From the NCBI RefSeq assembly GCF_003202285.1, contig NZ_MASW01000008.1, positions 1 to 64,000 on the forward strand: a DNA stretch of 64,000 bases, written 5' to 3'. The notes below the pieces were generated by a model. It had not been told where the DNA came from and did not search any database. It saw nothing but the letters and a program-made list of their open reading frames with translations. The position numbers and the translations under genes were made by a program. Of this stretch, positions 34,469-41,973 are shown in pieces (positions within the stretch are counted from its first letter, which is position 1; each line of letters starts with the position of its first letter). This DNA comes from Prauserella muralis (GTDB lineage: Bacteria; Actinomycetota; Actinomycetes; Mycobacteriales; Pseudonocardiaceae).

Positions 34469-34960
34469 TTATCCGGTGCGGCGACGACGCGGAGGAGTCG
34501 AGGCGCCGTCAGCCGAAGCATCACGAGCATCGTCAGGGGTGGCGGGACCGACGGCGGTGATGAGGTCGGCGATGCGGTGGTGGGCTTCCAGCGGGTGGCG
34601 CAGATGGCCGTCGGGGTTGATGCGGTAGTGGTTGCGGCGGCCGACTTTGGTGCGCTCGATGTAGCCGCCCTGGATGAGGTCGGTGAGGATGAGCTGGACG
34701 GCGCGGGTGGTGATGCCGACCTTCTGGGCGATGACGGGCAGGGTCTGGTGCGGGTCGGCGGCCAGGCAGAGCAGCACGTGGGCGTGGTTGCTCAGGAACA
34801 TCCACGACCCTGGCGTCTGCGACGCGGCGGCGTCGGCCGGTTCCGCACCAGCATCCACCACGCCAGAATCCACCGTGCCGGAGTCGGTGGGATCCGAGCC
34901 CGCTGGGGTGGGGAGGGCGTGGTCGGGTGGGGGTTCGGCAGGCCGCATGGGGCCGACCAT
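34469..34960 (-). CDS. Winged-helix regulator beside the terC genes
   Basis: 163 residues. A disordered Pro/Asp-rich N-terminal 50 residues precede SWMFLSNHAHVLLCLAADPH, the helix-turn-helix LPVIAQKVGITTRAVQLILT and the wing DLIQGGYIERTKVGRRNHYR. It is a clear paralogue of the regulator at 27716-28015. ATG at 34960 with GGAA-type RBS; MRPAEPPP twelve bases later is an alternative. It ends beside the orphan aptamer and sits between two TerC genes, so control of that locus is plausible. Confidence 0.82.
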   Translation of the reverse strand: MVGPMRPAEPPPDHALPTPAGSDPTDSGTVDSGVVDAGAEPADAAASQTPGSWMFLSNHAHVLLCLAADPHQTLPVIAQKVGITTRAVQLILTDLIQGGYIERTKVGRRNHYRINPDGHLRHPLEAHHRIADLITAVGPATPDDARDASADGASTPPRRRRTG

Positions 34961-35036
34961 AAGGCATTCCTTCCACTCTCGATGCCGCTGTCGGCGCGGG
35001 GTCCGGATCGGCGGGGAGCTGCTCGACCGGGTGTGA

Positions 35037-35534
35037 TCAGACCAGCATCGCGTCGGGCAGGGTGTGCTCGTCTGCGCGGCGGATCCGCAGCCGAGGTTGA
35101 GTGAGGCCGAGCAGGTACTGGCAGGTCGCAGGCGTGAGGAGCTCGGCGCGAGGATGGGCGGGCAACACGAGCACGTCGGCGTCGTGCACTCGGCACAGTC
35201 GCAGCAGGGCGGCGGCCACGCGCCGATGCCGGCCGCCCGGCCCGCGACGGTGATGCCACGCGGTGGTGTGGATCCGCACGCCCCGCTCGGCCAGCCCGGA
35301 TGACGGGAGCCGTGACAGCGCGGGAGCGAGCGCCGCGGCGGTGACCTGCTCCCGGCGGACCTGCTGCCAGGCGATCAGCCGCGCGTTGAGCGTGAGCCCC
35401 GGCGGCGGGTGCAGCACGGCGAGCACGAGGTGGCCGTGGTCGGCGATCAGTTCGACCGCCGCGGGCAGCTCGGCGGCCGGCGCGGGATCGGTGGCGTCGA
35501 CGACGCAGACGAGGGTTGTGCACTGGGCGGGCAT
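35037..35534 (-). CDS. Universal-stress-protein-like alpha/beta protein
   Basis: 165 residues from the ATG at 35534 (MPAQCTTLVCVVDATDPAPA). The alternation of strands and helices, LVLAVLHPPPGLTLNARLIA and DADVLVLPAHPRAELLTPAT fit a divergent UspA fold, but the GxxGS ATP-binding motif is missing. No signal peptide. It is divergent from the second terC gene across the riboswitch. Two other, clearer universal stress proteins lie at 39496 and 41974. Confidence 0.65.
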   Translation of the reverse strand: MPAQCTTLVCVVDATDPAPAAELPAAVELIADHGHLVLAVLHPPPGLTLNARLIAWQQVRREQVTAAALAPALSRLPSSGLAERGVRIHTTAWHHRRGPGGRHRRVAAALLRLCRVHDADVLVLPAHPRAELLTPATCQYLLGLTQPRLRIRRADEHTLPDAMLV

Positions 35535-35595
35535 CAGCGGACCTGCTTTCCACGGCACGGATCGAGGAGGCCGCGCGCTGGCCTCATTTCCAGAT

Positions 35596-35648
35596 TGACG
35601 AAGTACGGTTCGCCAGTCAAGCCTTGACAGGCGAACCGTATTTCGTCA
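35596..35648. repeat. Long near-perfect palindrome upstream of second Mn2+ riboswitch
   Basis: A 19-bp stem with one G-T wobble (35596-35614 against 35630-35648), and inside it GTCAA/TTGAC (35616-35620, 35624-35628), so almost the whole 53 bases are self-complementary. It lies between divergent genes, just before the riboswitch. Its right arm (CGAACCGTATTTCGTCA) recurs as CGAACCACAGTTCGTCA on the minus strand at 34434-34450, in front of the orphan aptamer. Could be an operator for a dimeric regulator, a bidirectional terminator or a 5'-UTR hairpin. Confidence 0.75.
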
Positions 35649-35654
35649 TTCTGG

Positions 35655-35800
35655 TGGTGCGGAGGGGAGTACCCACCACGTCCGGGATCGTCATTACGGC
35701 AGTTCGATGGCTGCCCGGTCCCGGCGCCACCGGACCCAGCGCACGTGCTCTGGCGGTTGGGGAGACCTCCGGTTTCACTCGACGTGACCGGAGGTGCTTG
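35655..35800 (+). promoter_or_regulatory. yybP-ykoY (Mn2+) riboswitch upstream of second terC gene
   Basis: GTGGTG..GGGGAGTAC..CACCAC forms the first helix and loop; ATCGTCATTACGG lies in the middle; GGAGACCT (35761-35768) closes the 3' side. ACCTCCGGT (35765-35773) pairs perfectly over nine bases with ACCGGAGGT (35787-35795), which holds the GGAGG of the GTG start at 35804. When Mn2+ holds the 3' strand in the aptamer the RBS would be free. The arrangement repeats that of the first copy, although the helices differ in sequence. Confidence 0.82.
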
Positions 35801-35803
35801 ACT

Positions 35804-36853
35804 GTGGTTGTTCCGTTGTGGGCGTGGGCCGCGGTGCTCGGCGTGATCCTGGTGATGCTCGCGATCGACCTGTTCGCCCACCGCCGCGCACACGTGGTCG
35901 GGGTCCGCGAGGCCGCCGCCTGGTCGGCGGTGTGGGTCGCGCTCGGCCTCGGGTTCGGCGCGATCGTGTGGTGGGCGTGGGGCAGCGAGTTCGCCGCCCA
36001 GTACTTCGCGGGCTACGTGATCGAGAAGTCCCTCGCGGTGGACAACGTGTTCGTCTTCGCGATCATCTTCGGCTACTTCGCCGTTCCCCGCGAGTACCAG
36101 CACCGCGTGCTGTTCTACGGCGTGCTCGGCGCACTGGTGTTCCGGGCGGTGTTCATCGCCGCGGGCTCGGTGCTCATCGCGTCCTTCGCCTGGATCCTGT
36201 ACGTGTTCGGCGCCTTCCTGGTCGCCACCGGTGTCCGGATGGCCGTGCACCGCAACGAGACCATCGACCCCGACCGCAGCGTCGTGCTGCGCCTGTTCCG
36301 CAAGGTCATCCCCACCACCGAGGAGTACCACGGGCAGAAGTTCCTGGTGCGCCAGGCCGGGCGCTGGGTGGCCACCCCTCTGTTGGCGGTGCTGGTGCTG
36401 GTCGAGGTCACCGACATCGTCTTCGCCGTCGACTCCATCCCGGCGATCTTCGCCATCACCCAGCAGCCGTTCCTGGTGTTCACCTCCAACGCCTTCGCCA
36501 TCCTGGGCCTGCGCGCCATGTACTTCCTGCTCGCCGACCTGATGCACCGCTTCATCTACCTCAAGCTAGGCCTCGCCCTGGTGCTGGTGTGGGTCGGCAT
36601 CAAGATGCTGCTGCTCGACCTCTACAAGATCCCCACCTGGTTCTCGCTGGCCGTGGTCGCCCTCCTGCTCGCCGTCGCCGTCACGGCCAGCTGGATCCGC
36701 ACCCGCACCACCCCGGCCACCCCAGCGGCTGCCTCTGCCGATTCGCTGGCCGGTGCGGAGCCCGACACGGTCACGACCGAGCCAGCCCAAACCGGGGCGG
36801 CCGCAGCCGAGACGGCCCCGTCCTCGCCCACTGGCCTGTCGACGCGCGACTGA
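35804..36853 (+). CDS. TerC family integral membrane protein (second copy)
   Basis: 349 residues, about nine membrane helices. VIEKSLAVDNVFVFAIIFGY and VEVTDIVFAVDSIPAIFAIT carry the family's acidic motifs. Start GTG (VVVPLWAWAAVLGVILVMLA) chosen because GGAGG lies nine bases upstream inside the riboswitch expression platform; the much longer open frame from 35516 runs through the riboswitch and palindrome. The C-terminal 40 residues (Ala/Thr/Glu-rich) are disordered. It resembles but does not duplicate the first copy. A strong hairpin follows the stop codon. Confidence 0.92.
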   Translation: MVVPLWAWAAVLGVILVMLAIDLFAHRRAHVVGVREAAAWSAVWVALGLGFGAIVWWAWGSEFAAQYFAGYVIEKSLAVDNVFVFAIIFGYFAVPREYQHRVLFYGVLGALVFRAVFIAAGSVLIASFAWILYVFGAFLVATGVRMAVHRNETIDPDRSVVLRLFRKVIPTTEEYHGQKFLVRQAGRWVATPLLAVLVLVEVTDIVFAVDSIPAIFAITQQPFLVFTSNAFAILGLRAMYFLLADLMHRFIYLKLGLALVLVWVGIKMLLLDLYKIPTWFSLAVVALLLAVAVTASWIRTRTTPATPAAASADSLAGAEPDTVTTEPAQTGAAAAETAPSSPTGLSTRD

Positions 36854-36870
36854 CGCGCGTCGACCGCCCC

Positions 36871-36915
36871 GGTGCCGCCCACCGCTCACTCCCCCCACCA
36901 GCGGTGGGCGGCACC
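36871..36915 (+). terminator. Strong hairpin after second terC gene
   Basis: GGTGCCGCCCACCGCT (36871-36886) pairs perfectly with AGCGGTGGGCGGCACC (36900-36915), a 16-bp stem with a 13-base loop. No T-tract follows, as is common for actinomycete terminators. Confidence 0.65.
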
Positions 36916-36953
36916 ACCCCACAGACCCAGCCCATCCGGAAAGGAACCCGCTC

Positions 36954-37361
36954 ATGCGCATCTCGACTCGATGGACCTCTGTGCTGCTCGGCGTGGGCGT
37001 CGTGGCGGCGATCAGCGGCTGCGGCGCTGTCCAGCAGGCCGGCGACACCGCCGGTTCGGCCGCGGACACCGTGACCGGCGCGGTCGCCGCCGCCGAGGTG
37101 TGTAGCGACGCGCTGGCACTGGTCGCCAACCCGCCCGACCTCAGCGCACCGCAGGCCGCACTGGACCAGGCGCACACCACCGCCACCGAGCTCACCGACC
37201 TGGCCGCGACCACCAGCGACACCGACATCGGCCGCGCCATCACCGACCTGGCCGCCACCCTGCAGACGGCCACCCTGGACACCCTCACCAGTGCTCCAGC
37301 CGCCTGGCTGCAGACCAGGGCCGATCAGGCCGCCGCGCTCACCACCGCCTGCGCGCCCTGA
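36954..37361 (+). CDS. Putative lipoprotein of unknown function
   Basis: 135 residues. Signal peptide MRISTRWTSVLLGVGVVAAI with lipobox I-S-G-C (Cys23), so the mature protein is probably lipid-anchored outside the membrane. The rest is helical and Ala/Thr-rich (AAEVCSDALALVANPPDLSA, TELTDLAATTSDTDIGRAIT), possibly a helical bundle with two cysteines (CSDAL and the C-terminal TTACAP). AAGGAA precedes the ATG. Stands after the terC hairpin; no clear operon partner. Confidence 0.75.
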   Translation: MRISTRWTSVLLGVGVVAAISGCGAVQQAGDTAGSAADTVTGAVAAAEVCSDALALVANPPDLSAPQAALDQAHTTATELTDLAATTSDTDIGRAITDLAATLQTATLDTLTSAPAAWLQTRADQAAALTTACAP

Positions 37362-37371
37362 CCAAGTAGGG

Positions 37372-37400
37372 TCACGGGCACGACAGGAAGCAGCCCGTGA
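37372..37400. terminator. Hairpin after lipoprotein gene
   Basis: TCACGGGC (37372-37379) pairs with GCCCGTGA (37393-37400) across a 13-base loop, eleven bases past the stop codon. No T-run. Confidence 0.45.
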
Positions 37401-37478
37401 TGAGCACCGTCGGCGACCCCGCTGAACGTTCGTCGGTCGTCCCTCCCTTCCAGGTGAGCGGCCCACTCGCAGGCGAGG

Positions 37479-37580
37479 TCAGGTTGTCGAGAGCTCCACC
37501 CCAAGCTCCTGGGCGAGGGTTTCCTGGGTGAAGCCGAGAGCCTCGCGCCGTGCTGCGAGAGCATCTCGTCGTATCGCCAT
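37479..37580 (-). pseudogene. Truncated XRE regulator N-terminus
   Basis: ATG at 37580 reads MAIRRDALAARREALGFTQE, then TLAQELGVELSTT and a stop. It parallels the first residues of the regulator at 54082 (MSDRRDAFAARREQMGYTQE) and ends where that protein continues VGRWERG. No reading frame downstream restores the domain, so only a third of the helix-turn-helix is left. The 295 bases between here and the Nudix fragment (37581-37875) contain a short palindrome near 37663-37679 and nothing else recognised. Confidence 0.6.
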
Positions 37581-37875
37581 AATCACTCCCAGATTCGCTA
37601 GCGCACCCACGCTACCCGGCGTTGATCGGACCTGATCAGCGGCCATGTCAACGACGAAACGGCGGACGTTCACGTCCGGACGTGCGACCCAGACCGCCCA
37701 TGAAAACGCCAGAGCGGGATGGTGCTTGGGACGATCTGTGCTTGTCCGCAGGGGCCGCCACCAACTAAAGCTGTCGACGGCGCGTGAAAACTGACCCCGG
37801 CGTGGCGCCTAACCCAGGTGCCGCCAGGGGGTCAAGATTCGCCCGCCGTTGACACTAAAGCCCCGCCCGACAGGA

Positions 37876-38201
37876 TCAGCGCGCCTCGACCGCGTGCTCT
37901 GCCGCGAGCCTGCGCACATACGCGCGGATTCGGTCGCGATCCTCGGGGAACACGCTCTCCCACGATTCGTCCAGGTCGACCCACTTCGGCGGCTGTCCCT
38001 TCTCCCCGCCGAGTGGCGCGTCGCGGTTGATGACGGCTCCGTAGGACAGGCTCAGCGTTGGCGTCCAGTCGGCGCGGAAAGAGCGGACAGCGACGGCCGC
38101 CGGCACTGACAGCAGCTCGCCCAGCAGGCCGGTCTCCTCCAAGAGTTCACGGGCTGCTGCGGCTCGAGGCGTCTCGCCTGGCTCGACGGTTCCGCCGGGC
38201 G
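37876..38201 (-). pseudogene. C-terminal part of Nudix hydrolase split by the 14-kb island
   Basis: Reads PGGTVEPGETPRAAAARELL then EETG, a complete Nudix box (G-x5-E-x7-REUxEExGU), followed by VRSFRADWTPTLSLSYGAVI and a terminal AAEHAVEAR. Before PGG the frame meets island sequence. The first 63 codons of the same gene lie at 52243-52432. Joining both at the shared CGCC gives codons GTA CCG CCC GGC GGA (VPPGG) without a shift and a product of about 171 residues, equal to the intact paralogue at 45222. Confidence 0.88.
38198..38201. other. Island attachment core, left copy
   Basis: Plus-strand GGCG (CGCC on the gene strand), shared with 52239-52242. It is the only sequence common to both island ends at the point where the Nudix reading frame rejoins. 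The exact crossover cannot be placed within these four bases. Confidence 0.6.
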
Positions 38202-38259
38202 TTAGGAACAGTTGGCGGTCTCACTCTTCTGCTGTCTCAACTGGCGCGCACGTCGAGGG

Positions 38260-38844
38260 CTAGGGCGTGTCTGACAATGTCTTGGTCCAAGTGATGACGG
38301 CGTGGAGAACGACCGCGCAGCGATAGACGATGGCGAGTTTGTCGTAGCGAGTTGCCAGGCCACGCCATTGTTTGAGCAGGGCGATGCGCCGTTCGACAAC
38401 GTTGCGGCCGCGATAATCGACCGCGTCGAGGGTGGGCGGACGGCCGCCGCGGGAACCGCGGCGGGTGCGGTGCCCGGCCTGGTCGGCCGGCTCGGGGATC
38501 ACCGCCGTGATGCCGCGATCGCGCAAATGCCCCCGGATCGCTCTCGAGGAATAAGCCTTGTCGCCGCGGACACGGTCGGGCCGGGTCCGAGCTCGACCAC
38601 GTCCGAGGCGAGCGACACGCAGTTGCCGCATCAGATGCGGAAACATCGGCGCGTCCCCGGCCTGGCCGGGCCCGACTAACGTCACCAGCGGGCGGCCGTT
38701 CCCGTCGACGAGATGGTGCACTTTGGTGCTCCAGCCGCCACGAGAGCGGCCGATCGCGTGATCAGGCGGCTCGTTGTGCAGATCCGTGTAGTTCGACCCA
38801 GCCCCCTGTGGGGCGGGTGATGTTGGTGGCGTGCTGATGCGCAC
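38260..38844 (-). CDS. IS5-family transposase, second frame
   Basis: Continues the enzyme with HAIGRSRGGWSTKVHHLVDG, the second catalytic Asp in VRGDKAYSSRAIRGHLRDRG, and NVVERRIALLKQWRGLATRY with the catalytic Glu. The last sense codon is inside the IS end; the stop codon TAG is supplied by the duplicated target CTAG (38260-38263). The separate start in this frame is probably not used; translation is expected by frameshift from the first frame. Confidence 0.88.
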   Translation of the reverse strand: MRISTPPTSPAPQGAGSNYTDLHNEPPDHAIGRSRGGWSTKVHHLVDGNGRPLVTLVGPGQAGDAPMFPHLMRQLRVARLGRGRARTRPDRVRGDKAYSSRAIRGHLRDRGITAVIPEPADQAGHRTRRGSRGGRPPTLDAVDYRGRNVVERRIALLKQWRGLATRYDKLAIVYRCAVVLHAVITWTKTLSDTP

Positions 38845-39203
38845 GCGCGATCGTGGAATCCACCGACACCGACCACTCCACCAGGCCGGCCGAGTCCGCA
38901 GCAGTCAGCAGACGTTGCAACACGGTGTCCCAGGTGCCGTCACCGGCCATCCGGCGGTGCCAGGTCCAGATCGTCTGCCACGGGCCGAATACCGCAGGCA
39001 CATCCCGCCACGCGATCCCGCACCGATACCGGTAAATGATCCCTTCGACCATCGACCTCGCATCCGAGAACGGTCGGCCCTGCTTGCCGGTACGCACCGG
39101 AAGCAGGTCCTCGATCAACGCCCACTGATCATCTGAAAGCAACTGGAACCGCGACACCCGAACAGCATCTCAACCACCCGCCAACACCATTGTCAGACAC
39201 GCC
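38264..39203 (-). mobile_element. IS5-family insertion sequence (IS427-like)
   Basis: Terminal inverted repeats GGCGTGTCTGACAATG at the left and its complement at the right. CTAG flanks both ends (38260-38263 and 39204-39207), a 4-bp target duplication. Two overlapping frames encode the transposase. Inserted in the leftmost part of the island. Confidence 0.92.
38762..39157 (-). CDS. IS5-family transposase, first frame
   Basis: 131 codons: MSRFQLLSDDQWALIEDLLP, then GIIYRYRCGIAWRDVPAVFG and VEWSVSVDSTIARAHQHATN with the first catalytic Asp. The frame leaves the family pattern after RPTGGWVE. The rest of the enzyme is in the frame of 38260-38844, reached by a +1 (or -2) shift at the run CAGGGGGCTGGG near 38810. 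In this IS group such two-frame transposases are normally joined by programmed frameshifting. Confidence 0.88.
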   Translation of the reverse strand: MSRFQLLSDDQWALIEDLLPVRTGKQGRPFSDARSMVEGIIYRYRCGIAWRDVPAVFGPWQTIWTWHRRMAGDGTWDTVLQRLLTAADSAGLVEWSVSVDSTIARAHQHATNITRPTGGWVELHGSAQRAA

Positions 39204-39495
39204 CTAGCTGCGGCGTCGACATCATCTCTTCGGTCCGTGCAGGACGCGTTTGGTCTTGGGCAATTCGATGTGCGGGCTGACGCTGCTTCGTTCAGCGCGT
39301 GAATTTCGCTGGCGCCGTTGGTCATGAGCGGGCGCCGCTCGCGCAGGCGGCCCATCCAGACGTCGCCTTACTATGGATGCCCGAGGAAACATCCGTCGCC
39401 AGCCGCCATCGGCTTGCCGATGCATTGGCCCGGTTCGACTTCGGTCGTGGGCGCCGGACGGTCGGAGGGGGCATTATTCGCAGGGAGGGAGTGTG

Positions 39496-40347
39496 ATGTC
39501 GATGGCCGCCGCACCAGTCCGCCGGGTGCTGGTCGCCACCGATTTGTCTGAGCAGGCGGGCTTGGCTGTGCGGAGGGCCGCGCAGCTGGCCGCCGAACGC
39601 GACGCCCGGCTGAGCGCCGTCAATGTGCAGCCGGCCGGGTTGAACGAGGAGCTGAGCGAGTTCGCCCACGCCCGCCTGCGCTCACACCTCGACCGGTTCA
39701 TCACCTCCACGGTCACGGAGGCCGTCGTCCGCCACGGTCACGTGGCTTACGAGATCCTCGCTGAGGTCACTGATCGCGACGCGGACCTGCTGGTCGTCGG
39801 CGCGCATGGCGGCCACCGGCTGACCAGCCCGGTCCTGGGCAGCACTCCCGGCAACCTGGTGCGGGCGAGCCCGGTTCCGGTTCTGGTGGTCAAGAGTCCA
39901 CCCGATGGGGAGTACCGCACGGTCGTGCTCGCCGTCGATAGCACAGCTGTCTCGGCAACGGCGGCGCACACGGCGGGCGCGCTCACGCCGTACGCGGACC
40001 ACATCGTCGTGCACTTTGCCGTAGTTGTCGGCGAGACGTTGATGCGCATGCACGGCGCCAGCGAGCAACACTTGGCCGAGTTGCGCGAGGTGAGCACCGA
40101 GCAGGTTCGCGTCGATATCGAGCGCGTGGCCGCCGAGCTGACGCCCGCTGCGTCGCGGGTGGTGATCGCGTCCGGGCGTCCGCAGACGCGTTTGCCAGAG
40201 CTGAGCCGCCACCACGCCGCCGATCTGGTCGCCGTCGGTACCGGCGCCCGCTCGTCGCTGGGCTACACCCTGCTCGGCAGCGTTGCCCAGCACGTGTTGC
40301 GGGACGCGTCATCGGATGTGCTCGTCGTGCCGGCCCGGAAGGACTGA
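39496..40347 (+). CDS. Tandem-domain universal stress protein
   Basis: 283 residues with two UspA folds. Domain 1 (about 8-135): VRRVLVATDLSEQAGLAVRR, DLLVVGAHGGHRLTSPVLGS and TPGNLVRASPVPVLVV. Domain 2 (about 145-280): VVLAVDSTAVSATAAHTAGA and VAVGTGARSSLGYTLLGSVA with GS residues of the nucleotide site. Cytosolic; in related actinobacteria such proteins rise under hypoxia and starvation. ATG has GGGAGGGA upstream. The 288 bases before it (39208-39495), next to the IS end, hold no gene that I can support. Confidence 0.88.
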   Translation: MSMAAAPVRRVLVATDLSEQAGLAVRRAAQLAAERDARLSAVNVQPAGLNEELSEFAHARLRSHLDRFITSTVTEAVVRHGHVAYEILAEVTDRDADLLVVGAHGGHRLTSPVLGSTPGNLVRASPVPVLVVKSPPDGEYRTVVLAVDSTAVSATAAHTAGALTPYADHIVVHFAVVVGETLMRMHGASEQHLAELREVSTEQVRVDIERVAAELTPAASRVVIASGRPQTRLPELSRHHAADLVAVGTGARSSLGYTLLGSVAQHVLRDASSDVLVVPARKD

Positions 40348-40425
40348 CCTGGAGCTGTACGTGTTCCCGCGATATTGCGATCATCCTGGCCATCGCCGCC
40401 TGTGTGGGCGTTGCCTGATCGCCGC

Positions 40426-41883
40426 TTATTCTCCGCGGGCCCAGGTAGTGACGAGTTTGGAGGCGTCGGGTTGGCGGGGGATCGCGACGATGACGAGGTC
40501 GCCGTCTCGGAGCCGGGTGCGTGGGGTGGGGATCAGTGTTCGTTTGCCGCGCATGATGGCGGTGATGAGTCCGTGGGGTGGGGTGATGTCTTTGAGTTGT
40601 TTGCCGGCGATGTGTAGGTCGGGGGTGACGCGGACTTCGATGAGTTCGGTGTTGATGTCGCCGATGGGGACATCCTCGGCCACCGAGGTTGTTGTAGGGG
40701 ACTCGCCACGCAGCCCGAGCCAGCCCGCGACGGTGCTGATGCTGACGCCCTGTACGGCCGCGGAGACCAGGACCACGAAGAAGACCATGTTGAAGATGAA
40801 CTGGCCATCGGGGTGGCCGGCGACGAAGGGGAACGTGGCGAGCACGATCGGCACCGCGCCGCGGAGTCCGACCCAACTGGTGAACAGCAGTTCCTGCCAT
40901 CGGTACCGCAGCCAACCCAGGGTAAGCAGGACCGCGATCGGGCGGGCCACGAACACAAGCACGAAAACCACGGCCAGTCCGGGAACCACGACCGACGGCA
41001 GTTGTGAGGGGAAGACCAGCACGCCGAGCATGAGGAACAGCCCGACTTCGGCGGTGCTGGACAGTCCTTGGTGGAAGGTGCGGATCCCGCGGCGGTGCAG
41101 CGGGACCCGGGCGCCCACCACCAGTCCCGTGACGTAGACGGCGAGGAAGCCGGAGGCGCCTACCGCCGCGGCGGCGCCGTAGGACAGTCCGGCGACGCCG
41201 AGCGCGAGGACCGGATAGGCGCCTTCGGGGCCGAGGTTGGGGCGCATGAGCATCCAGGTGCCGGCGAGGCCGGCCAGTGCGCCGACACCGAGGCCACCGC
41301 CCAGTTGCAGCAGCGCGAACGTGACCCAGTCGCCAATTCCGGGATCGGCACGCCAGGTCTCGATCAATCCGATCGTGAGCATGATCGCGATCGGGTCGTT
41401 CGCGCCGGATTCGACCTCCAGTAGCGAGGCCAGTTTGCGCGGCAGCGGGGCCCTGCGCAACATCGCGAAGACCGCAGCGGCGTCGGTCGAGGCCACCACC
41501 GCGCCGATCAGGAACGCGGTCAACGGTTCCACGTCGAGCAGGAGATACGCACCGCCGCCCACCACGCCCGCGGTGATGAGCACTCCGACGGTGGCCAGCA
41601 GTGAGCCGGGCAGAGCGGCCTGGCGTAGATCACCGGGTTTGGTGGTCAGCCCACCCTCATACAGGATCAGCAGCAGCGCTATGGTGCCCCCGATCTGGGC
41701 GACACGCGGGTCGGACAGACTGACCAACGCGAGCCCGTCGTCACCGATGACCATGCCCAGCACGAGGAACAGCAACAGACCGGGTAACCGCAGCCGGTTG
41801 GCGAATCCGGCCGCGAGAACGCCACCCACCAACAGCACCGCAACCAGCAGGATCCACCAGTCGGCAGGTAATTGAATGCTCAT
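40426..41883 (-). CDS. CPA1-family K+/H+ or Na+/H+ antiporter with TrkA-C domain
   Basis: 485 residues. Twelve to thirteen membrane helices in the first 390 residues (LLILYEGGLTTKPGDLRQAA, VVASTDAAAVFAMLRRAPLP, LEVESGANDPIAIMLTIGLI with the two conserved acidic residues, TSWVGLRGAVPIVLATFPFV). A cytosolic TrkA-C/RCK-C-type domain follows (ELIEVRVTPDLHIAGKQLKD, LRDGDLVIVAIPRQ), the layout of CvrA/NhaP2 potassium/proton antiporters. ATG at 41883 was preferred; a GTG at 41907 is in frame. Divergent from the universal stress gene at 41974. Confidence 0.88.
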   Translation of the reverse strand: MSIQLPADWWILLVAVLLVGGVLAAGFANRLRLPGLLLFLVLGMVIGDDGLALVSLSDPRVAQIGGTIALLLILYEGGLTTKPGDLRQAALPGSLLATVGVLITAGVVGGGAYLLLDVEPLTAFLIGAVVASTDAAAVFAMLRRAPLPRKLASLLEVESGANDPIAIMLTIGLIETWRADPGIGDWVTFALLQLGGGLGVGALAGLAGTWMLMRPNLGPEGAYPVLALGVAGLSYGAAAAVGASGFLAVYVTGLVVGARVPLHRRGIRTFHQGLSSTAEVGLFLMLGVLVFPSQLPSVVVPGLAVVFVLVFVARPIAVLLTLGWLRYRWQELLFTSWVGLRGAVPIVLATFPFVAGHPDGQFIFNMVFFVVLVSAAVQGVSISTVAGWLGLRGESPTTTSVAEDVPIGDINTELIEVRVTPDLHIAGKQLKDITPPHGLITAIMRGKRTLIPTPRTRLRDGDLVIVAIPRQPDASKLVTTWARGE

Positions 41884-41973
41884 AGCTCCACGGTTTCCGG
41901 TTTCCACATACGGTCACGACCTTACCCAACACATCAGGTCGAATCGGGCAAATGGTGCAGGTCGGAGGCTGTG

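Noticed and set aside
35516..35803. N-terminal extension of the second TerC protein
   Set aside because: It would translate the palindrome and riboswitch; the GTG at 35804 has its own RBS within the expression platform.
39170..39425. Short minus-strand frames right of the IS5 element
   Set aside because: They cross the IS end, differ by frame and match nothing recognisable.
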